Part shown: one piece after another, positions 15,716 to 20,497 of the stretch | Numbering within the stretch: the first letter of the stretch is position 1 | Layout of the letters: each line of letters starts with the position of its first letter | Origin: a virus | Virus record (IMG/VR): IMGVR_UViG_3300042309_000314 | Location: 1-42,444 of that record | Length of the DNA: 42,444 nt | Strand: one strand, 5' to 3' | Notes under the pieces: generated by a model | Told to the model about the DNA's origin: nothing | The model's input: only the letters and a program-made list of their open reading frames with translations | The model's database searches: none | Position numbers and translations under genes: made by a program

Positions 15716-16029
15716 CCTTCAAGCTGAACCTGTCGATCTTCAAGAGCACCAAGCCTGACAGCAAGGTGGACTTCACCGGAATGATGAACGTGAAGGTGGA
15801 GGAGCTGGACGCGTTCTGCGCGTTCGTGATGAGCCAGACGCCGGACCAGTACGGCAGCGTGCAGGTGCCGATCAGCGGCTGGAAGAAGACCAGCAGCAAG
15901 GGTCTGGCGTATGTGAGCGCAGTGGCGCAGCCGCCGCGCGACTGGGTGCCGCCTGTGAGCGCGCAGAGCGCCGCGCAGAGCCTGGCCCAGGCGGTGGATG
16001 GGGAAGTGCTGGATGTGGATCTGTTCTAG
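15712..16029 (+). CDS. 105-aa protein with SSB-like acidic tail
   Basis: MTFKLNLSIFKSTKPDSKVD begins a small beta-rich protein with DFTGMMNVKVEELDAFCAFV and VPISGWKKTSSKGLAYVSAVAQPP. An Ala/Gln linker then leads to a final EVLDVDLF. Acidic tips ending in Phe are the partner-binding tail of single-stranded DNA-binding proteins, and the gene lies directly downstream of the recombination pair, so a phage SSB-like role is proposed. No OB-fold signature can be confirmed by eye. It starts inside the previous stop (ATGA). Its TAG shares the palindrome CTAG with the stop of the convergent NblA-like gene. Confidence 0.7.
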   Translation: MTFKLNLSIFKSTKPDSKVDFTGMMNVKVEELDAFCAFVMSQTPDQYGSVQVPISGWKKTSSKGLAYVSAVAQPPRDWVPPVSAQSAAQSLAQAVDGEVLDVDLF

Positions 16030-16211
16030 GAGTTCATCAGCTCGCATTCGAGGCGAGCGATCTCGTTGACGGCCTGCTGCAGCAGCTGCTGCTGGTAGCA
16101 GGCCTGCTTGAGGAGAGCAGCCGCCAGAACGCCCGCGTCCTTGCTTTCGAGCAAGGCGCGGGCTTGTTTTTCGATGGTGAACTGCTGCTCGGTGGTGAGC
16201 TCCACCGCCAT
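16026..16211 (-). CDS. NblA-like phycobilisome degradation protein (candidate)
   Basis: The 61-residue product is MAVELTTEQQFTIEKQAR followed by a helical stretch ending ARLECELMNS. The opening xELTxEQQFxI and the spacing of leucines in the second helix (LAAALLKQACYQQQLLQQAV) parallel NblA, a two-helix protein that targets phycobilisomes for degradation and is carried by several cyanophages. The match is by eye and partial; a generic coiled-coil protein is the alternative. ATG 16211 has GCGAG upstream; ATG 16229 is possible. It is antisense to the surrounding block and has a TATAAT box on its own strand at 16257-16262. Confidence 0.55.
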   Translation of the reverse strand: MAVELTTEQQFTIEKQARALLESKDAGVLAAALLKQACYQQQLLQQAVNEIARLECELMNS

Positions 16212-16265
16212 CCACTCGCCGAACCGCATGGTGCCATAATGGCGGGGTACCTTGGAATTATACCG
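16212..16265. promoter_or_regulatory. divergent promoter region with shared phage element (copy 1)
   Basis: This gap between the NblA-like gene (minus) and the zinc-ribbon gene (plus) holds GGTGCC-ATAAT-GGCGGGG at 16230-16247, the first of three copies of the element. It also holds an exact TATAAT on the minus strand (16257-16262) that could serve the NblA-like gene, with no strong -35. Confidence 0.55.
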
Positions 16266-16493
16266 ATGGAGTGTCCGCGGTGCACCAGCGGCGAGATCAG
16301 GACGATCACCACCAACGGCAAGGAGGCCGGCAGGGTGACCCGCCAGCGGAGGTGCCTGAAGTGCCGGCACACGTGGTACACGGTCGAGCTGCCGGTGAGC
16401 GTGGCGGTGATCGGCTGGACACGCGGGACGGGGAAGTCAGTGCCGGTGCTGCGCGTGCCGGTGGACCTGGCGGTGGGCAAAGAGGCCGTGTGA
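16266..16493 (+). CDS. NrdR-like zinc-ribbon protein
   Basis: The 75-residue protein begins MECPRCTSGEIRTITTNGKE and has a second pair in RRCLKCRHTWYTVELP, a CxxC...CxxC ribbon (Cys 3, 6, 30, 33) with the RRxCxxCxxxWxTxE pattern of the NrdR N-terminal ribbon. It lacks the NrdR ATP-cone and instead ends with a short beta-rich tail. Phage zinc-ribbon proteins of this size (for example Ogr-type) can act in transcription, so a regulator of the downstream small-gene operon is a reasonable guess. It is the first gene behind element copy 1. Confidence 0.75.
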   Translation: MECPRCTSGEIRTITTNGKEAGRVTRQRRCLKCRHTWYTVELPVSVAVIGWTRGTGKSVPVLRVPVDLAVGKEAV

Positions 16494-16562
16494 AGAACTG
16501 TCACAGCGGGATGGCAGGTGCCCCGTGGGCGGGGGATGATTTGCAGGCAACCGCACCGCGTC
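16494..16562 (+). promoter_or_regulatory. promoter/operator region with shared phage element (copy 2)
   Basis: The gap before the membrane-HTH gene holds the 10-mer AACTGTCACA (16496-16505), then GGTGCC-CCGTG-GGCGGGG (16517-16534), then GATGAT as a possible -10. The 10-mer returns in inverted orientation near copy 3 at 19812-19821. Confidence 0.55.
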
Positions 16563-16757
16563 ATGCTCACCACCACCCTTCTGGTGATCTGGAAGCTGCT
16601 CCTGCCGCTGCTGGTTGTGGTCGCAGTGATCGACTGGCTCACCGCCTCTGACGATCGCCGCGTTCGCATCCTGCGCCGCACTGGTCTCAGCCAGCTGCAG
16701 ATCGCCACCCGCCTCAACATCACCCGTCACCGCGTCCGCCGGGCGCTCGCATCATGA
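16563..16757 (+). CDS. membrane-anchored helix-turn-helix protein
   Basis: The 64-residue protein has MLTTTLLVIWKLLLPLLVVV as one membrane span (residues ~3-25), a short charged linker (DWLTASDDRRVRILRR), and a compact HTH (GLSQLQIATRLNITRHRVRRAL) at the C-terminus. Similar tiny membrane-HTH proteins occur in cyanophages (memory, unverified). It could hold a DNA site at the membrane or act as a sequestered regulator. It directly follows the copy 2 element and couples by ATGA to the next gene. Confidence 0.7.
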   Translation: MLTTTLLVIWKLLLPLLVVVAVIDWLTASDDRRVRILRRTGLSQLQIATRLNITRHRVRRALAS

Positions 16758-16882
16758 TCAACCGCATTAACAACACCATCTGCTTCCTGATCGCCGCGGC
16801 CGTGTTCGCGATGATCGGCCTCAATGCCGCCAACCAGCCCGGCATGACCCACAGCGGCACGCAGCTGGAGGTGCGCAAGTGA
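16754..16882 (+). CDS. 42-aa single-span membrane protein
   Basis: MINRINNTICFLIAAAVFAM starts a 42-residue product with one membrane span (residues ~9-25) and a polar C-terminus (QPGMTHSGTQLEVRK). Its start overlaps the previous stop (ATGA), and its stop overlaps the next GTG start. No family was recognised; the translational coupling supports a real gene. Confidence 0.6.
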   Translation: MINRINNTICFLIAAAVFAMIGLNAANQPGMTHSGTQLEVRK

Positions 16883-17055
16883 CCCGCCCACGCCGCTTCT
16901 ACTTCCAGATCAAGTCCGCCAACATCATCGAGTGCATCACGGCTCACAGCTTCACCGAGGCCAAGCACCTGGCCGCAAGCGAATGGCTGCCGTGGTGGGA
17001 CCAGATCGAATGGCTCAACCCTGAAACCGTCACCGACCCGTCCATTCATGCCTGA
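16879..17055 (+). CDS. 58-aa conserved-looking phage protein
   Basis: The GTG start overlaps the previous TGA (GTGA). The product (MTRPRRFYFQIKSANIIECI ... HLAASEWLPWWDQIEWLNPE) is a small alpha/beta protein with a Trp-rich end. Proteins with an 'I-x-A-x-S-x-x-E-A-K ... W' pattern occur as small hypothetical proteins in cyanophages (memory, not checked). Function is unknown. The GTG reading is preferred because it gives exact coupling with its neighbour. Confidence 0.6.
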   Translation: MTRPRRFYFQIKSANIIECITAHSFTEAKHLAASEWLPWWDQIEWLNPETVTDPSIHA

Positions 17056-17284
17056 GATCACTGGAGCGATGTTGCCCTTCATCTGGGCAGAGGATCCATC
17101 ACCAGCGAAGCTGGGCGATGGCATCAGCCGGCCGAAGCCCGGCAGCCGCACTCGCGAATACAAGCTGATCGTCTACCCGACCGGCGCCAGGCCGCTGACG
17201 TGGATCACACGCGCGGAGACCAAACGGCACGCGATTCGCTACGCGCAGAACCGCTGGCCGGGTGCTGACGTGGAGGCGGCGTGA
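17048..17284 (+). CDS. 78-aa hypothetical protein
   Basis: MPEITGAMLPFIWAEDPSPA leads into a core REYKLIVYPTGARPLTWITRAETKRHAIRYAQNRWPGADV, a small beta-beta-alpha unit with conserved-looking Tyr/Trp positions. The start lies 8 bases inside the previous gene, and the stop overlaps the next ATG. Function is unknown; the context is the rightward train of small early genes. Confidence 0.65.
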   Translation: MPEITGAMLPFIWAEDPSPAKLGDGISRPKPGSRTREYKLIVYPTGARPLTWITRAETKRHAIRYAQNRWPGADVEAA

Positions 17285-17403
17285 TGTATCTGCTCATTTG
17301 GGTTCTGCTGATCGCCACGACTGCGCTGGTGCTCGTCAATCAGCCATGGCTGGCGCTGATGGCTCTGACGCTCTGTTTCACGCTGAGGTGCTGTTGTGAA
17401 TGA
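17284..17403 (+). CDS. 39-aa membrane microprotein
   Basis: MYLLIWVLLIATTALVLVNQ starts a very hydrophobic 39-residue product with two short spans and a Cys-rich end (LRCCCE). Its ATG shares a base with the previous TGA. It ends inside the next gene's start region. Too short for family assignment; supported by coupling only. Confidence 0.5.
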   Translation: MYLLIWVLLIATTALVLVNQPWLALMALTLCFTLRCCCE

Positions 17404-17596
17404 CCCCATCCGCGCCAAGCTGGAAGCGCTGATCACCGACAGCGGCACCTACCGTCAAGGCCAGCAGGATGAACGCCAGCGCCTGCGCAGCTTGATTGAT
17501 GTTCGCATCGACCAGTTGCGTGGTGTCGTCGGCATCCGCAACCGGGAGCAGATGTGCGCTGAGCTGCTCCAGCTTCGCCAGTTGATTGACCCATGA
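17396..17596 (+). CDS. 66-aa helical protein
   Basis: The GTG start at 17396 gives MNDPIRAKLEALITDSGTYR, then a charged helix (GQQDERQRLRSLIDVRIDQL) and a Leu-rich end (MCAELLQLRQLIDP), probably a coiled-coil dimer. The ATG is not available in a better position. The stop overlaps the next start (ATGA). Function is unknown. Confidence 0.6.
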   Translation: MNDPIRAKLEALITDSGTYRQGQQDERQRLRSLIDVRIDQLRGVVGIRNREQMCAELLQLRQLIDP

Positions 17597-17862
17597 ACCA
17601 CCGCATCAGGATCGACCAGCAGCGCGCCGACATGATGGAGGCGCTCTACCAACGCAGCGGCCGCACCTGTTGCACCTACACCGGGTTGTGGGAGGAGTTC
17701 GCGCTGGAGATGGCCGCCAACTTCCGCGACACCTACTACCCGGAGCTACTTGATCGGGTGTGCGCCGCGATGGATGCCACCGGCTCGGTGATGACGCAGA
17801 AGCAGGCGCAGCAGGCCATTGAGGTGTGCCGCCAGCAGCTGCTCGGGGAGCGTTGGCGGTGA
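17593..17862 (+). CDS. 89-aa helical hypothetical protein
   Basis: MNHRIRIDQQRADMMEALYQ begins a mostly helical protein with CCTYTGLWEEFALEMAANFR and DRVCAAMDATGSVMTQKQAQ. It has no membrane span or known motif. It is coupled on both sides (ATGA at its start, GTGA at its stop), which supports expression as part of the operon. Confidence 0.6.
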   Translation: MNHRIRIDQQRADMMEALYQRSGRTCCTYTGLWEEFALEMAANFRDTYYPELLDRVCAAMDATGSVMTQKQAQQAIEVCRQQLLGERWR

Positions 17863-18182
17863 AGACCGACACGTTCACAGCGCCCGGCCTGCTGGTGGTC
17901 CGTCAGTGGGACCGCTGGAACGGTGCGCTGTTCATCGCGTGGAAGCCGAGCGTGAGCATGGCGTTTCGCGCGCGGAAGGAGCTGCTGAAGTTCGTGGCCT
18001 GGCCAGCCAAGACACCGACCGGCGATCGCTTCCGCGATTGGCTGAACAGCTTTGAGGAGCCGGCGGCAGCTGAGGCACCTCCAGCGCAGCCGCTATCGCC
18101 TGAGCTGCTGGCCACTGGTTTCGGCCCGGAGTGCCACCTGGATGAGTCCGACCCCAACTACAACACCCGCACGGTGATCTGA
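17859..18182 (+). CDS. 107-aa hypothetical protein
   Basis: The GTG start overlaps the previous stop. The product has a compact N-terminal domain (PGLLVVRQWDRWNGALFIAW, then AFRARKELLKFVAWPAKTPT), an Ala/Pro linker, and a short polar end (DESDPNYNTRTVI). Nothing identifies a function. ATG 17826 upstream in frame would overlap the previous gene by 37 bases and looks less likely. Confidence 0.6.
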   Translation: MKTDTFTAPGLLVVRQWDRWNGALFIAWKPSVSMAFRARKELLKFVAWPAKTPTGDRFRDWLNSFEEPAAAEAPPAQPLSPELLATGFGPECHLDESDPNYNTRTVI

Positions 18183-18415
18183 TGAGTGATCCAGTCAACC
18201 AGCCGCCGCACTATCGGCAAGGCGAGATCGAGTGCATCGAAGCCATCGAGGCTGCTCTGACGCCTGAGGAGTTCCGCGGCTACTGCAAAGGCAACGTGAT
18301 CAAGTACACCTGGCGCGAGCGCCACAAAGGCGGCGGTGAGTCGCTCGCCAAAGCGCTGTGGTATCTCCGCCGACTTCTCGCCAAACTGGAGCCATGTTCT
18401 ACCTCGCAGGGCTGA
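18182..18415 (+). CDS. DUF3310-family protein
   Basis: The 77-residue protein carries VNQPPHYRQGEIECIEAIEAAL, FRGYCKGNVIKYTWRERHKGG and SLAKALWYLRRLL, the clear signature of DUF3310, a small family widespread in tailed phages and sometimes labelled nucleotide kinase without proof. The order HYxxGxIECIxxI - GNxxKYxxRxxxKGG - L.KAxWYL is complete. It starts on the A of the previous TGA. The next gene overlaps its 3' end by 22 bases. Function is unknown but probably linked to nucleotide metabolism. Confidence 0.85.
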   Translation: MSDPVNQPPHYRQGEIECIEAIEAALTPEEFRGYCKGNVIKYTWRERHKGGGESLAKALWYLRRLLAKLEPCSTSQG

Positions 18416-18624
18416 ATCTGATCGAGCGGCTGGCGCTGTGGATCCTGTGCCGCAGCCCGCGCACCAGCTTGGTGGTGGTGAAGGAGCACGCCTGGCCGTC
18501 GGTGTTTGTCGCCAGTGATCCGCGCGATCCGGTGGCGGCGCATGTCACCAATGGCGAGGTCGAGCCGCTTTCGATGCAGCTCGAGCGGTTGTACCACCAG
18601 CCGTCTTACGGGGAGGAGGAATGA
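18394..18624 (+). CDS. 76-aa hypothetical protein
   Basis: MFYLAGLNLIERLALWILCR suggests a membrane-proximal hydrophobic N-terminus. A beta-rich domain (SLVVVKEHAWPSVFVASDPR) and an acidic end (YHQPSYGEEE) follow. It overlaps the DUF3310 gene by 22 bases and ends on the start of the next gene. No family was recognised. Confidence 0.55.
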   Translation: MFYLAGLNLIERLALWILCRSPRTSLVVVKEHAWPSVFVASDPRDPVAAHVTNGEVEPLSMQLERLYHQPSYGEEE

Positions 18625-18956
18625 TCAGCCTGCACGCCGGCCGCCTGCTGCTGGTGTGCAGCCGCTCCAGCCGCACATGGCACGCGCATGTGGTGCTTGG
18701 GCCGAAGCCTGAATACCAGCTCGAAGCCGACACCAGCACCTCGAAGCTCTATGAGGCGCTGCAACGTGCGCAGGTGATCTACCAGGAGGCGATGGCCAGC
18801 ATCCGGCCAGCCGACAGCCAGCGGATGTGCTGGGACTGCATTCAATGGGATCCGCGGTGCAACTGCTGCGAGCTGGGCATCCCAGAGTGCCGGCGCAGCG
18901 GCGGCCGGTTCGCGCCACGATGCGAGATGTTCCAGTCATGCCGCGCGAATGGGTGA
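18621..18956 (+). CDS. Cys-rich putative zinc-binding protein
   Basis: The 111-residue protein has an N-terminal beta domain (GRLLLVCSRSSRTWHAHVVL), a helix (LYEALQRAQVIYQEAMASIR), and a Cys cluster at the C-terminus (MCWDCIQWDPRCNCCELGIP, then ECRRSGGRFAPRCEMF) with up to seven Cys. The cluster suggests one or two zinc sites. The start overlaps the previous stop (ATGA). Function is unknown. Confidence 0.6.
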   Translation: MISLHAGRLLLVCSRSSRTWHAHVVLGPKPEYQLEADTSTSKLYEALQRAQVIYQEAMASIRPADSQRMCWDCIQWDPRCNCCELGIPECRRSGGRFAPRCEMFQSCRANG

Positions 18957-19129
18957 CAGCCACGCGCGAGCCGTGGTGTGTGCTGATCCACCAGGCGGTG
19001 ATGGCGATCGACCGGCACAACAGTCTGTTCTTTCAGACAGGCGACCGTTGGCATCTGCTGCAAGCTGAACGGCTGCGGCAGTATGTGATCGAGCTGAAGG
19101 ACTGGATCAGCAGCCATGAGCGAGCCTGA
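18938..19129 (+). CDS. 63-aa small phage protein
   Basis: MPREWVTATREPWCVLIHQA leads to LFFQTGDRWHLLQAERLRQYVIELKDWI, a Trp- and Arg-rich helical unit. Proteins with this HLLQAE-LRxYVxxLKxWI ending recur in cyanophage small-gene clusters (memory, unchecked). The start overlaps the previous gene by 19 bases; ATG 18920 is an alternative. Confidence 0.6.
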   Translation: MPREWVTATREPWCVLIHQAVMAIDRHNSLFFQTGDRWHLLQAERLRQYVIELKDWISSHERA

Positions 19130-19289
19130 AGTGATCAGCCGGCTCGATCGCGACGGCGGCTACATCGAGACGCTAGAGCCTGCTGGTGGCGGCGAGCTGT
19201 ACTACAGGAGCTGCGCGAGCGGTTACTGCCGGTACAGCTCGGACCTGTGGCAGGCAGAGCTGTACCTGACCCACCTGCTGGCGCGATAG
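19116..19289 (+). CDS. 57-aa hypothetical protein
   Basis: MSEPEVISRLDRDGGYIETL begins a 57-residue product with a Tyr-rich core (YYRSCASGYCRYSSDLW) and two Cys. It overlaps the previous gene by 14 bases and ends one base before the stop codon of the convergent HNH gene. No function is apparent. It is the last gene of the first rightward small-gene run. Confidence 0.55.
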   Translation: MSEPEVISRLDRDGGYIETLEPAGGGELYYRSCASGYCRYSSDLWQAELYLTHLLAR

Positions 19290-19595
19290 CTAGCACTCAC
19301 CGGCGACCCAGCGCGCGATTGCCCATTCGCGAACAGCGAACCAGAACGGCTGGGCGCGATACCAGTCAATCCACGGCTTGTGGCCCTTCTGGCTGTTGCA
19401 CATGAGGCAGCAGCTGACGAGGTTCTCGCGCACGGTCAGGCCGCCGTGCACCTTGGGGATGACGTGATCGAGGGTCGGACTGCGGCCGAGCGGATCGCCG
19501 CAGTAGGCGCACTCGTAGTTCCAGGCAAGGTGGATCTGATCGCGCGCGGAGCGGCGTGTGACCAGGCGGGTCTCGTCAATGTGGTGCTGATCCAC
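19290..19595 (-). CDS. HNH endonuclease (CxxC type)
   Basis: The 101-residue nuclease has CAYCGDPLGRSPTLDHVIPK, HGGLTVRENLVSCCLMCNSQKGHKPW, an HNH core with two CxxC zinc pairs. This compact form resembles McrA-like and cyanobacterial HNH proteins. The start is GTG at 19595, inside the 3' end of the 61-aa gene (20-base overlap), so the two are a minus-strand mini-operon lying against the plus-strand block. Its core differs from the other two HNH genes (13087 and 21612), so it entered separately. Confidence 0.8.
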   Translation of the reverse strand: MDQHHIDETRLVTRRSARDQIHLAWNYECAYCGDPLGRSPTLDHVIPKVHGGLTVRENLVSCCLMCNSQKGHKPWIDWYRAQPFWFAVREWAIARWVAGEC

Positions 19596-19761
19596 TGAGG
19601 TCGGCTGGCAGGGGAACGGCGTGGACTTCGAGGTCCAGGAGGTCGTCGTCGTTGCGGATGAACTCAGCGATCTGGCTGTAGATGTCTGCGGGCAGCTCCT
19701 CGGGGTCGGTGTCGGAGCGGATGATCAGCTTGGCGCTGATCTCCACGATGTAAGCCCGCAT
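19576..19761 (-). CDS. 61-aa hypothetical protein paired with HNH gene
   Basis: MRAYIVEISAKLIIRSDTDP begins a small alpha/beta protein with an acidic helix region (FIRNDDDLLDLEVHAVPLP). The frame stays open upstream to 19890, but the segment before 19761 covers the regulatory element and lacks coding character. It is cotranslated with the HNH nuclease (20-base overlap). A small beta-hairpin protein of unknown role; an accessory or immunity role for the HNH gene is only a guess. Confidence 0.5.
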   Translation of the reverse strand: MRAYIVEISAKLIIRSDTDPEELPADIYSQIAEFIRNDDDLLDLEVHAVPLPADLSGSAPH

Positions 19762-19898
19762 GGGAGCGGCCCGGCTTGGCCAACGGTAGCGGGTGCGACG
19801 GGTGCGCCCCGTGTGACAGTTTGCAAAGGTGCCCCGCATCCGGGGCAGGGTGCCCTGTGGGCGGGGTATAGTTAGGACATCGACAGCCACCCACTCCG
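19762..19898. promoter_or_regulatory. promoter/operator region with shared phage element (copy 3)
   Basis: The divergent gap holds TGTGACAGTT (19812-19821, the inverse of the 10-mer at copy 2), a first GGTGCCCCG at 19828, a dyad GCCCCG-CATC-CGGGGC (19831-19846), then GGTGCC-CTGTG-GGCGGGG (19849-19866) followed at once by TATAGT (19867-19872), a good -10 for the 43-aa gene. The two GGTGCCC boxes are 21 bp apart, two helical turns. Confidence 0.6.
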
Positions 19899-20030
19899 AT
19901 GCTCACCACCTACCAGCGCGAAACCCTTACCGCCCTCTACGCTTCCCTCGACTACCTCACCTGCAACGATCTGCCCGGCCAAGCCGAGATCCAAGCTGCA
20001 ATCCAAGCCATCGAAAAGCAGGCCGCCTGA
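19899..20030 (+). CDS. 43-aa hypothetical protein
   Basis: MLTTYQRETLTALYASLDYL begins a 43-residue helical product ending EIQAAIQAIEKQAA. It is placed 27 bases after a TATAGT -10 box, so it would be the first gene of a separate transcript. No family was recognised. Like the gene behind copy 2 of the element, it starts ATGCTCACCACC. Confidence 0.55.
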   Translation: MLTTYQRETLTALYASLDYLTCNDLPGQAEIQAAIQAIEKQAA

Positions 20031-20052
20031 GCGGCCCTCCTACCATCCACCC

Positions 20053-20292
20053 ATGACCTACATCCTCCGCATCGGACCGTGGCACGTCGGGCCATTCCCG
20101 ACCCACATCGCGGCCCAGCATTTCGCCGAGACGCACGGGTGCGACGACTTCACCCTGGTCCCGCTTGATGACCCTGCAGAGGCGCCCGGTCGGATCCACC
20201 GCCTGCGGATGGCGGAGCTGAAGCACCCGATGGCGCAGTCTGCGCGAATAGTGCGCGAACGGCCGTGGCCCCATAACGAAAGCGCCCGCTAA
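20053..20292 (+). CDS. 79-aa hypothetical protein next to attP
   Basis: MTYILRIGPWHVGPFPTHIA leads to AQHFAETHGCDDFTLVPLDD and a basic tail. Small cyanophage proteins share this WxVGPFxxxxxAxxFAxxHGCxDFxLVPL pattern (memory, unchecked). The 3' end carries two integrase arm-type repeats (TGCGCGAA at 20241 and 20252), so part of the coding sequence also serves attP. Confidence 0.6.
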   Translation: MTYILRIGPWHVGPFPTHIAAQHFAETHGCDDFTLVPLDDPAEAPGRIHRLRMAELKHPMAQSARIVRERPWPHNESAR

Positions 20293-20311
20293 GTCATTGA
20301 CCTAGCGGGCG
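20283..20311 (+). terminator. hairpin at end of the small-gene operon
   Basis: CGCCCGCTA and TAGCGGGCG form a perfect 9-bp stem with an 11-base loop, and the stop TAA lies in the left arm. No T-run follows, so it is either a weak or factor-dependent terminator, or part of the attP structure. Confidence 0.35.
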
Positions 20312-20315
20312 AATC

Positions 20316-20362
20316 TGGTTGCGGGGACAGGATTTGAACCTGTGACCTTCAGGTTATGAGCC
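20316..20362 (-). pseudogene. tRNA-Met(CAT) 3' fragment (attP core)
   Basis: Read on the minus strand, GGCTCATAACC carries the CAT anticodon loop. A variable region, a T stem-loop ACAGG-TTCAAAT-CCTGT, and an acceptor strand CCCCGCA plus ACCA follow. The D arm and 5' acceptor strand are absent, so this is not a working tRNA. It would restore the host tRNA-Met gene upon integration. Confidence 0.85.
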
Positions 20363-20497
20363 TCACTGCTGTGGCTCCTGAAGGTTCACGCTGCTTCCCT
20401 AAACCTCTGCGCGCTCAATGATTTCCCGCTTGACCCGTTCCCGGTCGTTCGCGCAAGATCCCGGCCGTTCTGGGGTTTTTGCGCGAAAGGTGCGCGA

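Noticed and set aside
20316-20362. Functional phage tRNA-Met gene
   Set aside because: Only the 3' half is present; no D arm or 5' acceptor strand follows upstream.
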